A stretch of DNA of 64,000 nt from Hirundichthys speculiger (taxonomy: Eukaryota; Chordata; Actinopteri; Beloniformes; Exocoetidae): contig JAGFBZ010000569.1 in assembly GCA_018398805.1 (NCBI GenBank), forward strand, positions 387,501-451,500, given 5' to 3'. Below the pieces are notes generated by a model. That model saw only the letters and a program-made list of their open reading frames with translations. It was not told where the DNA came from and did no database searches. Numbering within the stretch: position 1 is the first letter of the stretch; every line of letters starts with the position of its first letter. Shown here in pieces: positions 11,255 to 21,400 of the stretch. The position numbers and the translations under genes are program-made.

Positions 11255-12480
11255 GGGTCTCTGGGACTCTGATCCTGGTTGGACCATCTGGTCTCTGAGA
11301 CTCTGATCCTGGTTGGACCATCTGGTCTCTGGGACTCTGATCCTGGTTGGACCATCTGGTCTCTGGGACTCTGATCCTGGTTGGACCATCTGGTCTCTGG
11401 GTTGGACCATCTGGTCTCTGGGATCCTCTGGTTCTGGACCTGATCCTGGTTGGACCATCTGGTCTCTGGGACTCTGATCCTGGTTGGACCATCTGGTCTC
11501 TGGGACTCTGATCCTGGTTGGACCATCTGGTCTGGAGACCTGGTTGACCATGGTTCTGGACCATCTGGTCTCTGAGACTCTGATCCTGGTTGGACCATCT
11601 GGTCTCTGGTTGACCTGATCCTGGTTGGACCATCTGGTCTCTGAGATCCTGATCCTGGTTGGACCATCTGGTCTCTGATCCTGGTTGGACCTGACCTGGT
11701 TGGATCTGGTCTCTGGACCCTGATCCTGGTTGGACCATCTGGTCTCTGGTCGGACCTTCTGGTCTCTGGGACTCGGATCCTGGTTGGACCACCATCTGGT
11801 CTCTGTGGGGACTGGTTCTGAACCCTGATCTGGTTGGACCATCTGGTCCTCTTGGGTTGACTCTCTGATGATCCTGTTGGACCATCTGGTTGGGGACTCT
11901 GACCTGATCCTGGTTGGACCCTCTGGGACTCTGACTCCGGTGGGACCATCTGGTCTCTGGACTGATCCTGGTTGGACCATCTGATGGGATCTGACTGGTG
12001 GACCATCTGGTCTCTGGGACTCTGATCCTGGTTGGACCATCTGGTCTCTGGGACTCTGATCATGGTTGGACCATCTGGTCTCTGGGACTCTGATCCTGGT
12101 GGACTCTGGTCTTGACCATGGTTGGACCATCTGGTCTCTGAGGATCTGGTGGACCATCTGGATGGGACTTGATCCTGGTTGGACCATCTGGTCTCTGGGA
12201 CTCTGATCATGGTTGGACCATCTGGTCTCTGGGACTCTGATCCTGGTTGGACCATCTGGTCTCTGAGACTCTGATCATGGTTGGACCATCTGGTCTCTGA
12301 GACTCTGATCCTGGTTGGACCATCTGGTCTCCTGGTGGACTCTGGTCTCTGGGACTCTGATCCTGGTTGGACCTCTGGTCTCTGGACTCTGATCCTGGTT
12401 GGACCATCTGGTCTCTGGGACTTGATCTGGTTGGACCATCTGGTCTCTGGGACTCTGATCCTGGTTGGACCATCTGGTCC
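11255..12480 (+). repeat. 34-bp minisatellite (GGTTGGACCATCTGGTCTCT...)
   Basis: Tandem units of 34 bp containing CTGATCCTGGTTGGACCAT and CTGGTCTCTGGGACT. The first 150 bases and the last part are regular, while the centre (about 11400-12180) has many small deletions and truncated units. Minus-strand frames reading RPDGPTRIRVPET repeats are artefacts. Confidence 0.93.
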
Positions 12481-12735
12481 CAGATGTTCCTGAAATCGAG
12501 GCCTTACGTCAGACGTCCGTTCACATCCATGATCTTTGCTTTCACTTTCACATTACACATTTTTTTTGCACATTAACAAGGTTTCACAAGATGTTATAAA
12601 AGATGATTTATATTTATAGAAAAATAAAAAAATGCAAAAACATTTCAAACCTCAGTGTGTTTTTGTCTTTTTCTCAGTTTCTACCTGGATATAAAAACGT
12701 TTCATTCTTGTTTCCAGACAGTTTAGGTGCTTGGT

Positions 12736-12800
12736 CATGTGGGGGGGGTTCAGGTGGGGGGGGGGATTGTCAGGTGTGGGGGGTGTGTTCAGGTGGGTTC
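12736..12800 (+). repeat. G-run-rich tract
   Basis: Runs of 6 to 10 G separated by TTCAGGT, ATTGTCAGGTGT and TGTTCAGGT lie between ASPH and CLVS1. It could form G-quadruplexes; no function is assigned. Confidence 0.6.
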
Positions 12801-12857
12801 CAGTCATGTTTGTTGGATGGATTTCAGTTTGTCCCAGTCAGTAATTGATCCAGTCTC

Positions 12858-12955
12858 ATTGTTGTGGGGAACCACAGGGTTCTGTTCTTGGCCCGGAACT
12901 TTCCTCCTGATTCACTGTTATGCAGATGAGACTCAACTGTATTTGTCATTGTGAC
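12858..12955 (+). mobile_element. L2-like RT fragment with YADE box
   Basis: Contains a decayed G-PQGSVLGP block (TTGTGGGGAACCACAGGGTT) joined after a deletion to HCYADETQLYLSL. That is the RT catalytic block, normally YADDTQLY. About 100 bases survive, on the plus strand like the other three RT scraps in the window. Confidence 0.7.
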
Positions 12956-13252
12956 CTCATGAAGCCGATCAATAACCTTATTTGGATGGATGACCTGGAT
13001 AATCTGAAGTTATTGTAACAGGTCCCAGACACCTGAAGGGGGCGCTCTGAGACGCCCAGGCCGGACCAAGGGCCACCAGCGGGGTCCCGGTGGTGGACCA
13101 GACACCTCCAGGAGGCGCTCTTGAGCTGTTCAGCTGATTCAGATCACATGATCCTTTCAGAGTAAAACAGACAATCAAAGCTCAGAACCAGGTTGGTGTA
13201 AATGTTTACTTCTATACATTCACTGGAAGGAAATACATTACATTACAGTCAA

Positions 13253-13352
13253 GTGGAGACCAGATCACTGCTCAGCGCCGCGGGAGACCAGATCACTGCT
13301 CAGCGTCGCGGGAGACCAGATCACTGCTCAGCGCCGCGGGAGACCAGATCAC
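13253..13352 (+). repeat. 28-bp tandem repeat, about 3.5 copies
   Basis: Units begin GAGACCAGATCACTGCTCAG and end CGCCGCGG (one copy CGTCGCGG). The copies are nearly identical, which suggests a recent duplication. The surrounding 12960-15380 otherwise shows only simple repeats, for example (TG)n at about 14850-14871. No conserved exon is recognised there. Confidence 0.9.
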
Positions 13353-15384
13353 TGCCAGATTAAGACTAAACACAGACCTGCCAACCAACTCATCTGGTAC
13401 AAATAACCGCCGTCACGTTCAGCAACAACCTGCACATTAAACCGTCATGTCTGCTGCAGGAAATAAACATACTGACTTCTGTTTTCTTTTTTTTTTTGCA
13501 GTGCGGTAATAATAATAATATACAGTAATATACAATCGTCAGATAGAAACAATCCTTCCCTTCTCTACAGGAGGGGTCAAAGGTCAAAGGTGACAGTCCA
13601 GCTTCCTGTCGGAGACGGAGGAGGCTTTGAAACAAAAACACATGCACGTCGTCCGTTCACAGCGGCGCCGTTCCCGGAGTGCTCCTGGTCACGTGGGCGG
13701 GGCTTCTACTTAGAAAAAAGGTTGTGCAGAGTCGGAGGAAATGGTGAAATTATTCTACCAAAGTGACATTTCTTACGAGACTTTCCACAAGCTACAAAAA
13801 AAGGAAAAATCTGAACATTTTCATTCATGTTTAGATGAAGAACCTGAAGCGGTCGAGCCGTGTTCGGCCACCGGGGGGCAGCGTTGCAGCCGGTTAAACA
13901 CAAATACTGTCGTTTTTCTGGATAAAACGGGCAGTTTTTGACACAAAACCAAAACTAGCAGCTGCGAAGTTTAGAAAACTGGATCAACTGCAGCTTCAGA
14001 CTTTAATACTGTTGGTTTCACATTTTGAGTTCATGTAAAATACTGGATTTTAATCCTGAAAAACATAATAAAGATCATCTGATTTTGGTGGATCTTCGTC
14101 TGAGACAAATACAAGCTGGGTTGAGCAACAGTGAAGACGTTTTCCTTCAATCTCATTATTTATTCAACAAAAATGAGACAAAAATAAAGAAAAAACTTGT
14201 AATTTTAAGTCCCCGCCTCCTGCTTCTGTTGAGGGTGATTCTAAGCCCCGCCTCCTGCTTCTGGTTAGCATTAATCATCTGTCATTGATGAACTGATCAA
14301 CAGTAGGAGTGCAGACAACTGTATAAGCAGATTATTTGGTCCGACCACAATCAGACGATCTCTATTACGTTAAAGAAAAGACGGGGTTGAACGAGGGGAC
14401 GCCAGATTTAGCTTGTTCAGATGTCGACATTCAGACAGGATGTACAAATCTTTAACTTCAGTGAGTGTTTTACCGATTCTTGGGTGCAAATGAACAACGA
14501 TGAAGTCCACGATGAATAGCCGAGAACCAGAGGAATGACTTCCTGTCATCCAGTGAGTTAGTCGTTTAAATAAATACGTCTCACCACGTCCCGTCATGTC
14601 TCAGGCCCAACCCGGTCCTCCAGCCCGGTCCTCCAGCCTCGTCTTCTTCTTCTTGAATTTCATTTCTGATCCGACAGTTCGCAGAAAACACCCGAGTCAC
14701 GTTTGAGATGTGATTACAGTGCTGAAATCCGGCTTAGCGAGGAGAAGATGAAGAACAGACGACACACGGGGACAGCGGTGGTGGGGTGGTGTCGTTGTGG
14801 TGGACAGATGCTGCAGGACGGATCAGCTGGGAGGCTCAGACCGGGCCGAGTGTGTGTGTGTGTGTGTGTGTTTGTACTTGTACAACTGTCTTTGTGGGGA
14901 CTTCCATGAAGTCTAGCTCCTCTGAGTGAGGACACCAGGGTGGACCTCATTTTGGACATTTTGGGACCTGGTTTAGGTTCAGCCGAGGACATAAGATGCA
15001 GATTAGACACACGTGATCCCTCACACCTAATTGTTTATCTTGATGTAACCCGGCTCGCATGTCCATGGGGACCCCATCTGGGTTAGAGGAGGGCTAGAAA
15101 TAGACAACTGGCACATGTTTTCTGTATTATGAGTCCTGTGAGGGATACAAGTGGGCTAAATCGTATGGGTCTGATGTAATTTTAGTAACATCGGCCCCAG
15201 TTTACCCAGTTATCCAGCTGGTCTCCTCCTGAAAACCAGAAAAGTCTTCCCAGAAAAAAGCTGGCAATACACATTTATCTGCATCTGCAGAAACTTTGAT
15301 TTTTTTTTTTTTTTTGCCATGTGTCCAGTGGGACAGACCAGACCTGGACCTGGACCTGGACCTGGACCTGACACGGGTACAGGT

Positions 15385-15900
15385 AGGCTCCAGGTGTTGC
15401 TCGTGCCCTTCCCCCCCTTTACTCCCTGACTGGACAGGAGTCCTTTCAGCAGAGCAACTGTTGAGCAGCTGTGTCCCCATCAGCAGTTTTATGTCATAAA
15501 GTTGCTATTTTTGTTTAACAACAGATATTTGTAATTAATACAACCAAATGTGCAGTTGTACAAAAGTTGATTTTTCTTTTGTCCAGAAGTCACAAATTAG
15601 GACAAAAATTAGAAATTTTAAGACAGAAAGTTACAAAAATATGTTCTTTTTTTAAACCCCAAAATTTAAGACAAAATGTATTTGTCAGATATTTTTGTAG
15701 GGAAAAAAAAAATTGTGATTTTTTTTTTTTTTTTTTTTTTTTAACAATAAAATTTGTAATTTTTACAGCCAAAATGTACAATTGTACAAAACTGTGGATC
15801 TTGCAACAAAGAGTTGGGACTATTGCAGTTTTGTAAAATTTGTGTTTTTTTAACAAAAGGTTTTTCAAAAATTTGACATGTTGAACTTAAATTCTAATTG
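15385..15900 (+). repeat. Dispersed 'head plus AT-rich body' repeat, copy 2
   Basis: The head (15385-15500) reads GCTCCAGGTGTTGCTC, a C-rich segment, then CTTTCAGCAGAGCAACTGTT and ATCAGCAGTTTTATGTCATA. The body to about 15900 is AT-rich with words such as acaaaaattagaaattttaagaca. This copy best shows the transition from head to body. Confidence 0.6.
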
Positions 15901-16559
15901 TAATTTTGTTTTGGTTTTGTTTAACATTTTGAGTGACAGCTGTGGCTGCCTGTGAGGACCTCTGACCTTCCAGGACCTTTGACCTGTCAGGACCTCTGAT
16001 TTGTGACGACCTCTGACCTGTCAGGACCTCCAGACCAGAGTGCTTCTGATTTTACAGGTCACGTGACGTGTCGTGCTGCTAATTGACAGCCTTCACCCAG
16101 GGTCAGAGATGCTACCTGGGTTCCCTGGTGGTCGATCTAAACCTCATTAGCTTCTAGCAGCCAGGATTGTTCTGACTTTGGTCTGAGCTCTGCTGGTTGA
16201 TTAGCTGGACTTTGGTGCGTCGAGGACCCTGATGGTTCCAGATCAGAACTGCAGAAGATGAGGATGGGTGGACAGATACAGGAGAGTCCTCACAAAGATG
16301 GGGATACAAGTACTTGTGTGTGTGTGTGTTGAGGGAGTTGGTGCCGGTTCAAATCCACCAGTTAGCACACAGCTGCTGCTGCTGCACATACGTGTGGTTT
16401 AAAGGAGCGTGTTTGAACACGTCTGTCTGCGTGTTTTCAGTCCAGGGCGAGCAGCGGCGTGCTCGTCTCTCTGTCCGACTGCCTGAGACTTCCTGTGTCC
16501 ATCGTCGACTGAGACCTGAAACGCACAAAAAAAAAACCACGTAATTTTATGGAGTGAAA

Positions 16560-17150
16560 CAGCTGTTCATCATAACTAGCGATTTTACGACAAAAACTTG
16601 AGAAAAGTTGGATTTAGATTTTTAATTTTTGCAACAGAAGTGTGATTTTTATGACAAAGTTGTCATTTTGTCAATAATTTACAATTTTGAAAAATTTCAG
16701 ATTTTATGAAAAAAATGTCATAAAGTGAATATTTTACAACAAAACTTTCACTTTTGAGTCGATTTTGATTTCTGGATATAAAGTTGCAGTTTTCTGACAT
16801 TTGCAGTTTTGTGTCAAAAAGTAACAATTTTCCAAAATTTCTTCTATTTCTTATTTCTTATTTGAAGTTTCTTGCAACAGAGTTGCAATATTGTGAAATT
16901 TGCAATTTTACAGCAAGACTTTCAATTTTGAACAAGAAATCATCATTTTAAGACTGAAAGTTACAAGATAGATGAAACATCACAATTTTACAAAATAAAA
17001 TTCGGGAGATCAAGTTGTTAAATTTATAGAACAAAATTCCACTTAAAAAAAAAGACTTGATATTTGTTACAAAAAATTACATTTGTACAACAAAACCTTC
17101 AGTTTTATCAGAATATGTCTCAGTCTTACAATATTTTCAGTTTTATGACC
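16560..17150. repeat. AT-rich quasi-periodic stretch
   Basis: About 590 bases of recurring acaaaa, gcaattttg and ttacaa words, resembling the dispersed-repeat bodies but without a recognised head. No gene or RNA is seen. Confidence 0.45.
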
Positions 17151-17277
17151 ACTAGAGGCTGCAGTTCCTCTACCGACCACTAGGCTCTGACTAAATCTGG
17201 CAACAGTGAGTCAGATTGATTGTTTGTCTTCAGATTGATGTTTTACATCACTAGATGTTTGGTTTGAAGATCAGAAC

Positions 17278-18341
17278 TAGGGGTTCACAATAACTATCGG
17301 GCCGATAACAGGAAATGATGACGTCATCCCGATAACTCCGATATCACGACGAATAGCCCCGATAACATTTATATTTCTGTCAACACAGCAGTGTCTCGCT
17401 CCCTCTGAGCCTTGAATGACCAGCAGTGAATGTTATGTTCAAGTGACGTCGGCATAATCAGAAAAACGATTACTCAATCAGGAAAATCAAGAATACCCCC
17501 TCATGCCAGAAAACAACTCGTTAACTCGGTCATAATTTTAGTAGTTGCTGACTTTAATTGATATTCGCAGTATTTTCCAACATGTTACACATAAAAAAGA
17601 AAAAAATAGAAAAGGCTGAAAGAACGACTAGCAAACGAGGGAACGGAGGAATTTACGTTACACCTTGAATGCAGCCTGCAGCACAGCGCTGATCACAACA
17701 AACATGGCGGCGTGGAACTTGGTTAAAGTTTCAGAAGAAGATAGTTTGGTGGTTATTTGTGACGAATCCTCCGAGTGAATTCTACGAGGAGGGAAGCACA
17801 AGCTTTAATACGTAAAACCTGATCAGCCACCTACAACATAACAATCACTTCCATGGAGTTTTGAAATCACGCTAACGTGAGCTAACGGAAGCTAATGCTA
17901 ACGTGCTCTCCTCTCCTCTCCCTCATTCCTCTCATCTAAAGCTTCCATGAGATAAAATAAAAACTACTGAACCTCATTTACTTTAATTAAAGGTATTAAT
18001 TTAAATGGAACCACAAGCCAAAATCCTTTAAATGTTAATCTTTTTCAGTTAGTAATTCTGATGCATGTATTTCCATCAGTTCAAGGAGCCTTTATTTTTT
18101 ATATCAGTCAGTAATGAACCTTATTTAAGTTAATGTGAGATATCAAATAGGTTTGTTTGATAGCTTTTTAAAGAAAATGTTTGAGAGGCTTGACAATAGT
18201 TTTTATATTGGAAAAAATAAATATCTGTTCATTTAAAGAGTCTAAACTATTTTTGGTTTTGTTCATAGTATTGATGTAATGATCTTAGGTATATGTGTGT
18301 GTTATCGGTTATCGGTTTTAAAACAGTTATCGTGGTTCCTA
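17278..18341. mobile_element. hAT-like non-autonomous DNA transposon
   Basis: About 1.06 kb bounded by imperfect terminal inverted repeats: left TAGGGGTTCACAATAACT, right end reverse complement TAGGAACCACGATAACT. An 8-bp near-duplication flanks it (ATCAGAAC at 17270-17277, ATCAGATC at 18342-18349), as expected for hAT. Subterminal ATCGG/CCGATAAC motifs occur at both ends. No long transposase frame is found inside. Family call is by structure only. Confidence 0.65.
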
Positions 18342-18426
18342 ATCAGATCACAAATGAATCCAGAAAACCAGTTATTTCCAGCGGAGTCTTTCTTTGCGGT
18401 GGTTAAAATGTTTTAAAAAGCCTCAC

Positions 18427-21400
18427 CTCTTCATCATGTCCTTGTCTCCTCCTCCTCCGTTCTCTCGGACGTGCAGGGCGTCGTACGTCAGCGTGTACTC
18501 GGTCTCGTCGTTGTAATCTGGTCCCAGCAGCGTTCGCGCCCAGATGCCCATGTCGTACGGCGGCAGCGTCCCGCCGAACTCAGACGGCAGATATTCAGGC
18601 TGAATGAGCTGGTGGAGCGAGTTCAGGTTGTTACCGTGGAGGAAGATCTGAGGAGAGGAGGAGACGAGGGTAGAAGGAGACGAGGAGACCAAACGAGTGG
18701 AAGAAATGGAAACGATGACGGTGCGGGAAGAGAAGAAAAGGAAGGAAATAGTTCTTTATCGTATAATTCTAATTACAGTCATTTATTTCTTCATCCATGG
18801 AGACGCTCTTCAGATGTTTTTTCAAAATCGACTTTAGTTCCAAAAAAAATTGAAATTGTAAAATTTTGCTAAATTGCACCTTTTTAACTTTCTGCCGCAG
18901 TATTGTTGTAAAATATATTTTGTATTAAAATACTTGAATTAATTGTAATTTTATGACCACATACAATTTTTTGTTGTTAAATTCCATATTTTTCAATTTT
19001 GCAGTTTTCAGTCTTAAAATATGAATTTTTGTCAGAAAATCTCAAATTTTACAAAATCACAACTTTTCAACAAAAAAAATCCCAATTTTTTCAAATAATA
19101 AAATCGTACACATCTTTACTGTTAAAAAAAACTAAATTTGTTGTAAACTTCCAACTCTCGGCTACTTTGTTGGTGCTCAACGGTTCACCTGTCAGAGGGG
19201 GAGGAGCCTGAGCGCCACCTGGAGTCTACCTGTGCACGTACCTGCAGTATAACCGGTTTGGTTTAATCGTTTAATCGTTCTCACAGAAACGATGACGTTA
19301 AATGACTGATTAAGATTAAATAAAGAAGGGAGGAAGGAAACTGAAGGGAAGGAGACGAGCGTTCACCCTTTTCCTGGTCTTCTCCTTGAGGAACGGCTTG
19401 ATGATGGTGTACATGGCGTGGATGTACCACGGCTGGTTCACGAAGTGGATTCCCCCGAACCGGGCCGGGAAACTGTCCTGAGGAGAGGAGACAAGGAAAC
19501 GAGCAGTTCAGTTTCCAGGAAACATCTGGAGAGGAGAGGAGAGGAGAGCAGGAGCCCACCTGGAGGCCCTCGATGGCCAGTTTGAGGATGTTGGGCGTCA
19601 GCTTGGACGCCTGCTTGAAGGAGAAGTTGCTCCAGTCGATGATGAGGATGAAGCCGTTGATCTGGAGCTCCGGGTTTTCTATCAGAACCTCCAGAGAGAG
19701 CAGGATGGCCCGCAGGATGTCGATGAAGGTGTTCCTGGTGGAGGACAGGTGATTGATCAGCAGCTAATGAGCTCGCCGCTCGTTAGTTTCAGTCCATCAC
19801 CGGTAACGACTCATTATTTCTGTTTGTCTTTGATCCATCAGGAGATAAATGTGTGTTTAGATCCGGAGACTCCCACAAATCCCAGCATCGCCTCCATTCA
19901 GCTTCCACTCAGCCTCCACTCAACCTCCACTCAGCCTCCATTCAGCCTCCATTCAGCCTCTACTCAGCCTCCACTCAACCTCCACTCAGCCTCCACTCAG
20001 CCTCCATTCAGCCTCCATTCAGCCTCCACTCAGCCTCCATTCAGCCTCCACTCAACCTCCACTCAGCCTCCACTCAGCCTCCATTCAGCCTCCACTCAGC
20101 TTCCACTCAGCCACCACTCAGCCTCCACTCAGCCTCCACTCAGCTTCCACTCAGCCACCATTCAGCCTCCACTCAGCTTCCACTCAGCCTCCACTCAGCC
20201 ACCATTCAGCCTCCATTCAGCCTCCACTCAGCCTCCACTCAGCCTCCACTCAGCCTCCAGCCTCCATCAGCCTCCACTCAGCCTCCACTCAGCCTCCATT
20301 CAGCCTCCACTCAGCCTCCACTCAGCCTCCATTCAGCCTCCACTCAGCCTCCATTAAGCCTCTACTCAGCCTCCACTCGGCCTCCATTAACCTCCACTCA
20401 GCCTCCATTCAGCCTCCATTCAGCCTCCATTAAGCCTCTACTCAGCCTCTACTCAACCTCCACTCAGCCTCCATTTAGCCTCCACTCAACCTCCATTCAG
20501 CCTCCACTCAGCCTCCATTAAGCCTCTACTCAGCCTCCACTCGGCCTCCATTAAGCCTCTACTCAGCCTCCACTCAGCCTCCATTCAGCCTCCATTCAGC
20601 CTCCATTAAGCCTCTATTCAGCCTCCACTCAGCCTCCATTAAGCCTCTACTCAGCCTCCACTTGGCCTCCATTAAGCCTCCACTCAGCCTCCATTCAGCC
20701 TCCATTCAGCCTCCATTAAGCCTCTACTCAGCCTCTACTCAACCTCCACTCAGCCTCCATTTAGCCTCCACTCAACCTCCATTCAGCCTCCACTCAGCCT
20801 CCATTAAGCCTCTACTCAGCCTCCACTCGGCCTCCATTCAGCCTCCACTCGGCCTCCACTCAGCTGCAGATATTCCTGCAACTCTGTTGGAGCCATTTGA
20901 GGTGAGATGAACACGAGAAGATGTGGATTTCTGACAAAATGGTGATTTTAAAAAATCAAGAAACTGAGGTCTCTGTTTTTGAAGATCTGCCTCAGAGATC
21001 CAGAAGTTTTCTTGCAAATATGCAAGAAAGCAGTTTAGAAAGTCAAATTTACAAAGAAAAAGAAAAGAAAGAACTGAGTGAGAAATTCTGACAATATTAA
21101 CGAATAACAAAGGAATTGGGACTTAATTATTTACTCGTAAAATTTCAAGAATAAAATGCTGTAAAAATCAAAAATCCAGAAATTATGACTTTAAAAACTT
21201 TAACAACTTTGTGATCTAAAACAGACGTTCAAACTAAATCTGCAGATTTTTTAAATAATCCAGAAATTTTGAGTCACAATTTTGAAAATTCATTCATTTT
21301 TCTGTCAGAATTTTTTTAAATTTAATCTATGACTATTCTTTTTTTTATGAGCAAATTTATGAGTTTAAAATACTCAAAGCCTTTTTTTTATTTTGTTCAT

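Noticed and set aside
11208..12255. Minus-strand 225-335 residue frames rich in RPDGPTRIR
   Set aside because: They are translations of a 34-bp minisatellite in overlapping frames, with no start context or family similarity.
14370..14597. Candidate terminal exon of CLVS1 on the minus strand
   Set aside because: The frame does not contain the expected SQSVV or QPLL tail motifs and no suitable acceptor and phase match was found.
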